From contig NZ_CP041185.1 of assembly GCF_006517255.1 (NCBI RefSeq), positions 2,356,001-2,420,000 of the forward strand: a DNA stretch of 64,000 nt, given 5' to 3'. Positions 1-8,697 of this stretch are shown piece by piece. Made by a program: the position numbers and the translations under genes. The DNA is from Janthinobacterium tructae (GTDB lineage Bacteria > Pseudomonadota > Gammaproteobacteria > Burkholderiales > Burkholderiaceae_D). Each line of letters opens with the position of its first letter. Within the stretch, counting starts at the first letter, position 1. The notes beneath the pieces are model-generated. The model was not told where the DNA came from. It searched no databases and was given only the letters and a program-made list of their open reading frames with translations.

Positions 1-1227
1 CACGATGGCGTCGTCGACGACAAAGCCGGTGGCCACCGTGAGCGCCATCAGCGACAGGTTGTTCAGGCTGAACCCCAGCATGTACATCACGCCAAAGGTA
101 CCCAGCAGGGAGACGATGGTGGCCACGGCCGGGATGATGGTCGCGCGCACGCTGCGCAAAAAGGCGCTGACCACCAGCACGACCAGCACGATGGACAGGA
201 TCAAGGTGAATTCGATCTCGTGCAGCGAGGAGCGAATGGAGTTGGTGCTGTCGGACGCCACCTGCAGCTTGATGTCGCCGGGCAGCTGCGCCTGCAGTTG
301 CGGCAGCAGCGCGCGCACGCCATCGACCGTGGCGATGACGTTGGCGCCCGGCTGGCGCGTGATCAGTACGATGACGGCCGGGTCGCCATTGAACAGGCCC
401 AGGGTATTGTTGTTTTCCACGCCGTCGACCACTTCAGCCACGTCGTCGAGGCGGATGGCGGCGCCGTCGCGCCACGCCACCACCAGGCTGCGATAGTCGG
501 CTGCGCTGCGCCCGCCAGAGGCCGTGCTGGCGCCCGAATAGATTTGCAGGCTGCGCTCATCGCCAGAAATCGCCCCCTTGGGACGGTTGGCATTGGTGGC
601 CTGGATGGCCGCGCGCACGTCTTCCATCGACACGGCATAGTGATTGAGCTGATAGGGCAGCAATTCCACGCGCACGGCCGGCAGCGAACCGCCGCCCAGT
701 TCCACGTCGCCCACGCCCTTCACTTGCGCCACCTTTTGCTGCACCAGGTTCGACACGGCATCGTAGATCTGGCCCGGCGTACGCGTTTTCGACGTCAGCG
801 CCAGGATGATCACGGGCGCGTCGGATGGATTGGCCTTGCGGTAGGTGGGGTTGCTGCGCAGGGTGGCCGGCAAATCCACGCGCGCGGCGGCAATGGCCGC
901 CTGCACTTCGCGCGCGGCCGAATCGATCTTGCGGTTCAGGTCGAACTGCAGGTTGATGCGCGCCGAACCCGTGCCCGACGACGACGTCATCTCGTTCACG
1001 CCCGAGATCACGCCCAGGCGCCGCTCCAGCGGCGTGGCCACCGAGGTGGCCATGGTCGCGGGGCTGGCGCCGGGCAGGCTGGCGCTGACGGAAATGGTCG
1101 GATAGTCGACCTGCGGCAGCGGCGAGACGGGCAGCACGAAGAAGGCGCCGATGCCCGCCAGCGCGATGCCGATGGTCAGCAGCACGGTGGCGATGGGGCG
1201 CTTGACGAACGGTTCGGACAGGTTCAC
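1..1227 (-). CDS. mdtC: RND efflux permease MdtC-like (partial, N-terminal part)
   Basis: This is the N-terminal 409 codons of an inner-membrane RND drug/proton antiporter; the rest lies beyond the left edge. It starts at a GTG that overlaps the stop of the upstream permease gene in a GTGA arrangement, so the two genes are translationally coupled. The protein begins NLSEPFVKRPIATVLL and carries the RND features LPQVDYPTI, LPGASP and, near the cut end, the TM4 segment GFVVDDAIV whose Asp pair relays protons. Two different RND permeases in one operon behind one fusion protein is the MdtBC layout, in which the permeases form a heterotrimer. The substrate (bile salts and novobiocin in E. coli) cannot be read from the sequence. 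Confidence 0.9.
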   Translation of the reverse strand, partial: MNLSEPFVKRPIATVLLTIGIALAGIGAFFVLPVSPLPQVDYPTISVSASLPGASPATMATSVATPLERRLGVISGVNEMTSSSGTGSARINLQFDLNRKIDSAAREVQAAIAAARVDLPATLRSNPTYRKANPSDAPVIILALTSKTRTPGQIYDAVSNLVQQKVAQVKGVGDVELGGGSLPAVRVELLPYQLNHYAVSMEDVRAAIQATNANRPKGAISGDERSLQIYSGASTASGGRSAADYRSLVVAWRDGAAIRLDDVAEVVDGVENNNTLGLFNGDPAVIVLITRQPGANVIATVDGVRALLPQLQAQLPGDIKLQVASDSTNSIRSSLHEIEFTLILSIVLVVLVVSAFLRSVRATIIPAVATIVSLLGTFGVMYMLGFSLNNLSLMALTVATGFVVDDAIV

Positions 1228-4200
1228 GCGGCGCTCCCCGCACCTGGTTTATCCAGGCTGACAGCGTTCTTTGCCTTGCCGGCGAAGCGCTGGCCCAGGC
1301 GGTCGAAGCCCAGGTAGATGACGGGCGTGGTAAACAGCGTCAGCACCTGGCTGACGATCAGGCCGCCGAAGATGGCCAGGCCCAGCGGACGGCGCAGCTC
1401 GGCGCCCTCGCCCCAGCCCAGCATCAGCGGCACGGCCGCGAACAGCGCCGCCAGGGTGGTCATCAGGATCGGACGGAAACGCAGCAGCGCCGCCTGGTGG
1501 ATGGCTTCCTGCGGGCTTTTCCCTTCGTCGCGTTCGGCCTCGATGGCGAAGTCGATCATCATGATGGCGTTCTTCTTGACGATGCCGATCAAGAGGATGA
1601 TGCCGATGATGCCGATCACGCCCAGATCCTGCCCGGAAATCATCAGCGCCAGCAAGGCACCCACGCCGGCCGACGGCAGGGTCGACAGAATCGTCAGCGG
1701 GTGGATATAGCTTTCGTACAGCACGCCCAGCACGATGTAGACGCAGACGACGGCGGCCAGGATCAGCCACAGCTGGTTCGACAGCGAATTTTCATACGCG
1801 CCGGCCGCGCCGAGGAACGTCAATGTCACCGATGGCGGCAAGGCGATGTCTTGCGCCGCCTGGCGGATGGCGTCGACCGCGCTGCCCAGCGCCACGCCTT
1901 GCGTCGTATCGAAGCCGAGGGTCGTGGCCGGATATTGCGCCACGTGCGTGATTTGCAGCGGCGCCTGTTTTTCACCGACGCTGGCAAACGCGGACAGCGG
2001 CGTCGACTTGCCGGAACCCGTGCGCACCTGCAGTTCCGACAGGTCGGCCGGCGTGGTGACGATGCCGGGCTGCGCTTCGAGGATCACGCGGTACTGGTTG
2101 GTTTCCGTGAAAATGGTCGAGATGATGCGCTGGCCGAAGGCGTTATACAAGGCGTCGTCGACGGTCGCCGTGGTCACCGACATGCGCGCGGCGCTGTCGC
2201 GGTCAATCGCCACCGTGACGGCGGCGCCCGTGGCGCCCGCGTCCGTGACGACGTTGCGCAGCTGCGATTGCTCGCGCATGCGCGCCGCCAGCTTGCCGGC
2301 CCACTCGGTGACGGTGGCCGTATCGGCCCCCTCCAGCGAGACGCGGTACTGCGTCGGGCCCGATTCCGCATCGATGGTCAGATCCTGCGTCGGCTGCAGA
2401 TACAGCGTCACGCCGGCCACCTTGGCCACGCGGTTGCGCAGGCGCTCCATGATCTCGTCCTGATTGCCGCTGCGCGGGCGTTTCAGGTTGATCAGCATGC
2501 TGCCCGTGTGCAGCATGGTGTTGTTGGCCGCATCCACGCCGACCAGGGAACTGAGGGTATCGACAGCGGGGTCTTCCAGCAACGCGCTGGCGGCGGCCTG
2601 CTGCAGGGTGGCCATGCGCTCGTACGAGACGGCTTGCGACGTTTCGATGCGCGCCTTCAGCTGCCCCGTGTCCTGCGTGGGGAACAGGCCTTTCGGGATG
2701 GTGATATACAGGATGACGGTCAGCAGCAAGGTGGCCAGGGCCACCAGCAGGGTCAAGCCCTGGCGTTTCAGCACCCACACCAGCGCATGGTCGTACTGCA
2801 CAATCACGCGGTCGAGGAAAGCCTGGATGCGCTGGCCCGTGGCGCTGACCTTTTCATCGGCACGGCTTTTGAGCCAGCGCGCCGACATCATCGGCACCAG
2901 GGTCAGCGACACCACGGCGGAAATCAGAATCGTGATGGCCAGGGTCATGGCAAATTCGCGGAACAAGCGGCCCACCACGTCGCCCATGAACAGCAGGGGA
3001 ATCAGCACGGCGATCAGCGAGACCGTCAGCGAGATGATGGTAAAGCCGATCTGCGACGCGCCCTTCAGGGCGGCGGCCATCGGCGTTTCGCCCTCTTCGA
3101 TGTAGCGGGCGATGTTTTCGATCATGACGATGGCGTCATCGACGACAAAGCCGGTGGCGATGGTCAAGGCCATCAAGGAGAGGTTGTTCAGGCTGTAGCC
3201 GAGCAGATACATGACGCCGCAGGCGCCGATCAGGGAAATGGGCACGGACAGGCTGGCGATCACGGTGGCGCGCATGCTGTGCAAAAAGGCGAAGATCACC
3301 AGCACCACCAGCAGCACGGACAACAGCAGTTCCATTTCCACGTGTTCGACGGAGGCGCGGATGCCCGTGGTGCGGTCGCTCAGCACATCGAGCTTCATGG
3401 CCGCCGGCAGGCTGGCCTGCAAGTCCGGCAGCAGGGCCTTGATGGCGTCGACCGTCTTGATGACGTTGGCGCCGGGCTGGCGCTGCACGTTCAGGATGAT
3501 GGCCGGCCGCTTGCCCGACCAGGCGCCCAGGCGCGTGTTTTCCGCGCTGTCGACGACATTGGCGACGTCGGACAGGCGCACGGGCGCACCGTTTTTATAG
3601 GTGATGATCAGGCGCTTGTAGTCTTCCGCCGTCACCAATTGATCGTTGGCGTTGATGGTAAACGAGCGCGTGGGACCGTCGAAACTGCCCTTCGCGCTGT
3701 TGACGTTGGCCGCCGCGACGGCGGTGCGCAGGCTGTCGAGGCCGAGACCGTACGAGGCCAGCAATTTGGTATCGCCCTGGATGCGCACGGCGGGACGCTG
3801 GCCGCCCGACAGCGAGACCAGGCCCACGCCGTTGACCTGGCTGATTTTCAGCGCCAGACGCGTGTTGACGATATTTTGCACCTGCGTCAGCGGCATCGTG
3901 TCCGAGGTGATGGCCAGGGTCAGCACGGGCGCGTCGGCCGGGTTGATCTTCGCGTACACGGGCGGCGCCGGCAAGTCGGTCGGCAGCAGCGAGCCGCCCG
4001 CGTTGATGGCGGCCTGCACTTCCTGCTCGGCCACGTCCAGCGTCTGGCCCAGGGTAAATTGCAGGGTGATGAGGGAGACGCCGGCCGCGCTGGTGGAACT
4101 CATGCGCTGCAAGCCCGACATCTGCCCGAACTGGCGCTCCAGCGGCGCCGTGACGGTCTGCCCCATGACTTCGGGACTGGCGCCCGGGTACAGGGTCTGC

Positions 4201-4340
4201 ACCTGGATGGTGGGGAAGTCCACCTGCGGCAAGGCGGCCAGCGGCAGGAACTTGAAGCCGACCAGCCCCGCCAGCACGATGGCCAGCATCAGCAGCGCCG
4301 TGGCGACGGGGCGCTTGATGAAGGGAGTCGATGGACTCAT
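1224..4340 (-). CDS. mdtB: RND efflux permease MdtB-like
   Basis: A full-length 1038-residue RND-family inner-membrane transporter, the usual length for MdtB/MdtC/AcrB. It starts MSPSTPFIKRPVATALL, with an N-terminal membrane helix, a large periplasmic loop containing LPQVDFPTIQVQ and YPGASPEVM, the TM4 motif GFVVDDAIVMIEN with the proton-relay Asp pair, and the second-half motif GIVKKNAIMMIDFAIE. It sits between the fusion protein gene (ATGA overlap at 4337-4340) and the second permease (GTGA overlap at 1224-1227). Known family members exchange protons for drugs and work as a B2C1 heterotrimer with MdtA and an outer-membrane TolC-type channel. No channel gene is visible here. MdtB rather than MdtC is assigned by gene order. 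Confidence 0.93.
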   Translation of the reverse strand: MSPSTPFIKRPVATALLMLAIVLAGLVGFKFLPLAALPQVDFPTIQVQTLYPGASPEVMGQTVTAPLERQFGQMSGLQRMSSTSAAGVSLITLQFTLGQTLDVAEQEVQAAINAGGSLLPTDLPAPPVYAKINPADAPVLTLAITSDTMPLTQVQNIVNTRLALKISQVNGVGLVSLSGGQRPAVRIQGDTKLLASYGLGLDSLRTAVAAANVNSAKGSFDGPTRSFTINANDQLVTAEDYKRLIITYKNGAPVRLSDVANVVDSAENTRLGAWSGKRPAIILNVQRQPGANVIKTVDAIKALLPDLQASLPAAMKLDVLSDRTTGIRASVEHVEMELLLSVLLVVLVIFAFLHSMRATVIASLSVPISLIGACGVMYLLGYSLNNLSLMALTIATGFVVDDAIVMIENIARYIEEGETPMAAALKGASQIGFTIISLTVSLIAVLIPLLFMGDVVGRLFREFAMTLAITILISAVVSLTLVPMMSARWLKSRADEKVSATGQRIQAFLDRVIVQYDHALVWVLKRQGLTLLVALATLLLTVILYITIPKGLFPTQDTGQLKARIETSQAVSYERMATLQQAAASALLEDPAVDTLSSLVGVDAANNTMLHTGSMLINLKRPRSGNQDEIMERLRNRVAKVAGVTLYLQPTQDLTIDAESGPTQYRVSLEGADTATVTEWAGKLAARMREQSQLRNVVTDAGATGAAVTVAIDRDSAARMSVTTATVDDALYNAFGQRIISTIFTETNQYRVILEAQPGIVTTPADLSELQVRTGSGKSTPLSAFASVGEKQAPLQITHVAQYPATTLGFDTTQGVALGSAVDAIRQAAQDIALPPSVTLTFLGAAGAYENSLSNQLWLILAAVVCVYIVLGVLYESYIHPLTILSTLPSAGVGALLALMISGQDLGVIGIIGIILLIGIVKKNAIMMIDFAIEAERDEGKSPQEAIHQAALLRFRPILMTTLAALFAAVPLMLGWGEGAELRRPLGLAIFGGLIVSQVLTLFTTPVIYLGFDRLGQRFAGKAKNAVSLDKPGAGSAA

Positions 4341-5713
4341 TGCGCTGCGCCCTTCGCTGGCGCGCTAGCTGGCACTGCGGCCGGCGCGGATGCCGATGCG
4401 GATGCCGATGCACTGGCCGTGCCGTCAGCCTGCTGCCGGCGGTGGCGGCGTTCGCCGTTCGCGCCCGTTGCGCCACCGGCGCCTGCACCGCGCGCGCCGG
4501 CAGGCTTGTCGCCCGCCAGGGTGACTTTCGCGCCTTCCTTCAGGCGGTCGGCGCCTTCCGTGATGACTTGTTCGCCCGCTTCCAGGCCGGCGCGGATTTC
4601 CACCATGTCGGTGGTGGCCTGGCCACGCGTGACCATGCGCACGGTGACGGTTTTATCCGCTTTCAGCACATACACGAAGTCGCCGTTGTTACTGTGGCGC
4701 AGGGCCGTGACGGGCACCAGCACGGCGCCCGTGATATTGCCCAGCTCCAGGCGCACGTTGACGAACTGGCTGGGGAACAGGGCCATCTTGTCGTTCGCGT
4801 AGCGGGCCTTGGCGCGCACGGTACCCGTCTGCACGTCGACCTGGTTATCGAGCGCGCTCAAGCTGCCCTTGTCGAGCGTGTGCGTGCGCGTCCGGTCCAA
4901 CGCCAGCGCCGCCAGGGCCGAGCCGGCATTCAGGCGCTCCTGGATGGTCTGCACTTTATCCTGAGGCACGGAAAACTGCACGTCGATGGGCGACAGCTGC
5001 GTCACCACCACCACGCCGCCCGCGTCGCTGGTGCTGACCAGATTGCCGATATCGACCACCTTCAGGCCTGCGCGGCCGCTGATCGGCGACACCACTTTTG
5101 TATAACCGAGGTTCAGTCTGGCCGTGCCTTCGGCGGCGCGATCCGTCATGACCGTGCCTTCCAGCTGTTTCACCAATGCGGCCTGCGTATCGACATCCTG
5201 GCGCGCAATGGAATCCTGGCCCAGCAGGGTTTGATAGCGCTTCAGGGTCAGGCGTGCGTTTTCCAGCTGCGCTTCATCGCGCTGGCGCTGGCCCGTGGCC
5301 TGCATCAGCGCCATCTCGAACTGCGCCGGGTCGATCTGCGCCACCACCTGGCCCGCCTTGACCATGCCGCCTTCCTTGAATTTCAGCTCCTTCAAAATGC
5401 CCGACACTTGCGGGCGCACCGTCACGGTGGACGCGGCCGTCACCGTGCCCAGCGCATCGAGCACCACGGGCAAGTCAGATTTGACGGCCGTGGCCACGCC
5501 CACGGTGGTCGATGGACCGCCACGGCGCCCGCCGGGGCCACCTGGCCCGCCAGGACCGCCCATGCCAGGACCGCCCTGGACGCTGGTGCCGGAGTGGGTC
5601 AGGTACCAGGCACCGCCCCCCAGCGCAGCCATCACGGCCAGCGCGATGACTGTGCCGACGATTTTCGAACGGCGGCTACGCCGCGCGGTGTTGGGTGTTG
5701 TCTGCGAATCCAT
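4337..5713 (-). CDS. mdtA: RND periplasmic membrane fusion protein MdtA-like
   Basis: A 458-residue HlyD/AcrA-type adaptor that links the inner-membrane RND pump to an outer-membrane channel. After a basic N-terminus (ARRSRRSK) a membrane anchor covers about residues 19-37. A Gly/Pro-rich linker follows at about 47-65. The barrel-sandwich start reads TVRPQVSGILKELKFKEGGMV, and a long alpha-hairpin follows with RQRDEAQLENARLTLKRYQ, then PISGRAGLKVVDIG. The C-terminus is low complexity: an alternating Ser-Ala run followed by Ala/Pro. It is first in the operon and overlaps mdtB by ATGA. The fold is certain; the MdtA name rests on being followed by two permeases. Confidence 0.92.
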   Translation of the reverse strand: MDSQTTPNTARRSRRSKIVGTVIALAVMAALGGGAWYLTHSGTSVQGGPGMGGPGGPGGPGGRRGGPSTTVGVATAVKSDLPVVLDALGTVTAASTVTVRPQVSGILKELKFKEGGMVKAGQVVAQIDPAQFEMALMQATGQRQRDEAQLENARLTLKRYQTLLGQDSIARQDVDTQAALVKQLEGTVMTDRAAEGTARLNLGYTKVVSPISGRAGLKVVDIGNLVSTSDAGGVVVVTQLSPIDVQFSVPQDKVQTIQERLNAGSALAALALDRTRTHTLDKGSLSALDNQVDVQTGTVRAKARYANDKMALFPSQFVNVRLELGNITGAVLVPVTALRHSNNGDFVYVLKADKTVTVRMVTRGQATTDMVEIRAGLEAGEQVITEGADRLKEGAKVTLAGDKPAGARGAGAGGATGANGERRHRRQQADGTASASASASASAPAAVPASAPAKGAAQ

Positions 5714-6144
5714 CGCTTATCCTTGTATACGCCGCGGGCACGGCGAGTCTGTGGCGCCGGCCGAGGTGGAACACACTCAGGCCGGACGACCGTTTTTCGG
5801 GGTTGAATGAGCTACAAAGCAGTCAGGGAGTCAAGAGCTGAAAATCAGCTGAAAAAACAGCGCTCCCTAGCGCGAAACGACTCTAGCATAGTCATGTATC
5901 TGTTTCATTTCTACTTGAAACAATTACACACAGCCAGGCTGGCATGCGAGGATCAGGAGGACAGGCTGGCGTGCCTGCGCTGTGAGCGAACGGTGGAAAA
6001 ATCAGGCTTGCGGGGCCTCGCGCCCCGGCGCCAGCGGTGCGCGGGCGACTCGCATGCAGATACAAACTCGCTACAAATCTCCCGCCATCGGCCTTGACCT
6101 GGCGCCATGCGGGTGCTCAGGCGGCGGGACTTCTTTACCTGGCT
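5714..6144. other. Intergenic region upstream of the mdt operon
   Basis: This 431-base gap holds no convincing gene. A 96-codon open frame on the plus strand (5807-6097) has no ribosome binding site and an atypical composition. The stretch around 5880-5930 is AT-richer than its surroundings and is the likely promoter area for the mdt operon, which is transcribed leftward. The part nearest the acetyltransferase gene shows no clear terminator. Confidence 0.5.
5902..5921 (-). promoter_or_regulatory. Inverted repeat, candidate efflux-operon operator
   Basis: A perfect 6-bp inverted repeat, GTTTCA-N8-TGAAAC, lies about 190 bp before the mdtA start. On the minus strand it is followed by AT-rich sequence with -10-like hexamers (GATACA at 5900-5895, TATGCT at 5890-5885). 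RND operons are often controlled by dimeric repressors or response regulators binding such sites. No regulator gene lies beside it, so its partner is unknown and the call is tentative. Confidence 0.3.
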
Positions 6145-6696
6145 TTACAAGGTCAGGCCGAGGATGACATCCTGATAGTCGGTGCGGCCCACGCGGAAAG
6201 TACGCCGGCCCACTTGCGCAAAGCCGCAGCGCGCATAAAACGCCAGCGCATCGTGGTTTTCCGCGTACACACCCAGCAGCACCCTTCCCGCCCCGCTGGC
6301 GCGCGCCTGGCTCAGCGCCGCCTGCATCAGGCGCTGGCCCACGCGCTGGCCCTGGAAGCGGTGCAGCAGGTAGATGCGCTTGATTTCCAGGTCTTGCGGA
6401 TGCGGGTCCGCCACCGGCAGGCTGGCGGGACTGAGCACCAGGTAGCCGACGGGCGCGCCGCCGGGCGTGGCCTCGGCCAGCCACAGCCGCATGGCCGGCA
6501 GCGCCAGCCAGTCGCGATACAGCTGCACGTCGTGCTGGCGCTGGCAATGGGCGATGATGTCGGCGCCATCGAGGATGCCGGCGAACGCTTCAAGAAAAGT
6601 GGCTTGCCCCACCAGCGCCAGCGCCTGTTCATCGCCCTTGGCGCAGGGACGGATGGTGATCGCCGTGTCAGTGCGTGTATTCATGTCGCTTGCCAT
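6145..6696 (-). CDS. GNAT family N-acetyltransferase
   Basis: A 183-residue single-domain acetyltransferase. It starts MASDMNTRTD; a second ATG four codons later is an equally possible start. The GNAT core is clear: strand 4 KRIYLLHRF, then the acetyl-CoA pyrophosphate loop RFQGQRVGQRLM (about residues 110-121), and motif B ENHDALAFYARCGF, with the Asn and Tyr typical of RimI-like enzymes. Such enzymes transfer acetyl from acetyl-CoA to amines of proteins or small molecules, and the substrate cannot be told. It lies downstream of sppA on the same strand, but a terminator-like hairpin separates the two genes, so it is probably transcribed on its own. Confidence 0.85.
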   Translation of the reverse strand: MASDMNTRTDTAITIRPCAKGDEQALALVGQATFLEAFAGILDGADIIAHCQRQHDVQLYRDWLALPAMRLWLAEATPGGAPVGYLVLSPASLPVADPHPQDLEIKRIYLLHRFQGQRVGQRLMQAALSQARASGAGRVLLGVYAENHDALAFYARCGFAQVGRRTFRVGRTDYQDVILGLTL

Positions 6697-6710
6697 AGTC
6701 TGCTCTGCAT

Positions 6711-6737
6711 AGAAAACAAGCCGGGCGAAGCCGGCTT
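6711..6737 (-). terminator. Rho-independent terminator after sppA
   Basis: On the minus strand, 22 bases past the sppA stop, the stem AAGCCGG/CCGGCTT closes a 6-base loop (6718-6737) and is followed by GTTTTCT. This is a short but standard intrinsic terminator. Confidence 0.6.
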
Positions 6738-6759
6738 GGGTAGGTTGTCGATGTGGGTA

Positions 6760-8634
6760 TTACTTGCCGCCGAGTGGCACCTCGCACAGGCAGTGCGTGA
6801 GGGCCATGAACGGTTTGTGTTCGCGCGTGATGCCCGACAGCCAGGAGAGGTCCTGCGCCATGCCCAGCGCCGCGTCGGCCGGCAAGCCCGTCGTGGCCAG
6901 GCCCAGCTTCACGTGCTCGCCCAGGCCCAGCGAGGCCATGGCTTTGGAGCCGAACATGCCGATCAAGCGGTCCACGTTCGACGTTTCCTGCTCCAGGTAG
7001 GTCACGCGGTAATCGCTGCCCAGCTTGGCGCGCTTGGCGGCCGATGCCAGCGCATCGCCATAGCTGCCGATGCGGTCGACCAGGTTGCGCTCTTTCGCCT
7101 GCAAGCCTGTCCAGACGCGGCCCTGCGCCACTTCATCGATCTTTTCCGGCGTCGTCTTGCGCGCCTTGGCGGCCAGGTTCAGGAAGTCGCCATACACGTG
7201 GTTGATCGAACCCTGGATCACTTGCGCGAAGCGCGGGTCGAGCGGACGCAATGGGTTGCCTGCGTCGGCCAGCCAGGTGGTGGGCGAACCGGCGGTGTGG
7301 ATGCCCAGCTTTTCCACCACCTTGTCGGCCGTCGGCAGAATCGCGAACACGCCGATGGAACCGGTGATGGTGGCCGCGTCGGCGATCACTTCATCTGACG
7401 AGGTGCTGATCCAGTAACCGCCCGAAGCGGCCACGTTGCCCATCGAAACGACCACCGGTTTGCCGGCGGCGCGCGTCAGTTCCAGTTCGCGGCGGATCAA
7501 TTCCGAGCCGAAGGCGCTGCCGCCCGGCGAATCGACGCGCAGCACGATGGCCTTGATCGATTTGTCTTCACGTGCCTGGCGGATCAGACGCGAGGTGGAC
7601 AGGCCGCCGATGGCGCCCGGTGAAGCGATCCCGTCGCCGATTTCACCGGAGGCGATGACCACGCCGACGGCGTCGCCGATATGCACGGGGCGCAGGCGCG
7701 CCAGGTAATCCGTGTAATTGATCTGGCGGAAGTTCGTGCCTTCCGTATTTTTGGCGCCGCGCGCCATCATGAACTGGCGCAGTTCATCGCGCGTTTTAAG
7801 ACCGTCGACCAGCTTGCCATTGAGCGACAGCTTGGCAATATCGCCACCGGCGGCCGTCATCATGGCGGGCAGGTTGTCGATCGTTTGCATGATGGCGCCG
7901 GCCGGCAGCTTGCGCGCCTTTTCCACGTCCGTCGTGTAGGTGGTCCACAGGCCGTTGTTCAGGTAGCGGTCCGCTTCGGCCGCCGCTTCGGACGGGCCGT
8001 TGGCGATGAACGGCTCGGCCGCGCTCTTGTACGTGCCCACTTTCAGCAGGTTCACCGTCACGCCCACTTTATCGAGGGCGTCGCGGTAGTAATTGCGGTA
8101 GCGGCCAAAGCCTTCCAGCATGACGCCGCCCATCGGGTGCAGGAATACCTCGTCGGCCTTGGCCGCCACCAGGTACTGGCGCTGGTTGTAGCTCGAACCC
8201 CAGGCCGTGACTTTCTTGCCCGTGGCGCGGAAACGTTCCACGCCGGCCGCCACTTCGCGCAGCGACGCCAGGCCGCCGCCCTGCAGCTCGTCGAGCAGGA
8301 TCACCATGGAGCCGATGTTCTTGTCCTTGGACGCCGTATCGAGTACCGCCAGCACGTCGCGCAACTGCACGTTTTTCTTGACTTCGCCGCTCACATTGGC
8401 CAGCACCGCCTCGCGCACGCCGCCCGGGGTTTCCTCGACCAGCGGGCCTTGCAAGTCCAGCACCAGGGTGGTCTTTTCCGCCAGGGGCTTGGCGCCGCCG
8501 CCAAAGATGGCGATCAGGATGGCGATGACGATCAGCAGGAAAATCAGGTTGATGACCGCGCGGCGGGTGGCGTCCAGCGCGCGCCAGAATGCGCCAAAGC
8601 CGCGGCGCAGCGGCGGGAAGGGGTTGAGTGACAT
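6760..8634 (-). CDS. sppA: Signal peptide peptidase SppA, 67 kDa type
   Basis: A 624-residue inner-membrane serine protease that degrades signal peptides after they are cut from exported proteins. An N-terminal anchor covers about residues 27-44 (INLIFLLIVIAILIAIF). Two tandem ClpP-like domains follow, as in the long SppA form (E. coli protein 618 residues). The catalytic Lys lies in LKVGTYKSAAEPF of the first domain, and the nucleophile Ser in MGNVAASGGYWIS of the second, so the Ser/Lys dyad is intact. The ATG is preceded by GGAG at good spacing. The gene has its own terminator. It lies 63 bp downstream of the symporter gene on the same strand and may share its transcript. Confidence 0.95.
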   Translation of the reverse strand: MSLNPFPPLRRGFGAFWRALDATRRAVINLIFLLIVIAILIAIFGGGAKPLAEKTTLVLDLQGPLVEETPGGVREAVLANVSGEVKKNVQLRDVLAVLDTASKDKNIGSMVILLDELQGGGLASLREVAAGVERFRATGKKVTAWGSSYNQRQYLVAAKADEVFLHPMGGVMLEGFGRYRNYYRDALDKVGVTVNLLKVGTYKSAAEPFIANGPSEAAAEADRYLNNGLWTTYTTDVEKARKLPAGAIMQTIDNLPAMMTAAGGDIAKLSLNGKLVDGLKTRDELRQFMMARGAKNTEGTNFRQINYTDYLARLRPVHIGDAVGVVIASGEIGDGIASPGAIGGLSTSRLIRQAREDKSIKAIVLRVDSPGGSAFGSELIRRELELTRAAGKPVVVSMGNVAASGGYWISTSSDEVIADAATITGSIGVFAILPTADKVVEKLGIHTAGSPTTWLADAGNPLRPLDPRFAQVIQGSINHVYGDFLNLAAKARKTTPEKIDEVAQGRVWTGLQAKERNLVDRIGSYGDALASAAKRAKLGSDYRVTYLEQETSNVDRLIGMFGSKAMASLGLGEHVKLGLATTGLPADAALGMAQDLSWLSGITREHKPFMALTHCLCEVPLGGK

Positions 8635-8697
8635 TGATGCTCCGTGGGGTTGTGTACCGAAAGGAAACCAATATAACTGAAAACGGGCTGAATCGTC

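Noticed and set aside
1497..4802. A very long open frame on the plus strand opposite the mdt genes
   Set aside because: It is the antisense shadow of mdtB and mdtA in a GC-rich genome. Its translation is rich in His, Gln, Arg and Gly and has no domain, while the minus-strand frames are clear RND proteins.
5807..6097. A 96-codon plus-strand frame in the gap before the mdt operon
   Set aside because: It has no ribosome binding site, an unnatural composition and covers the likely mdt promoter.
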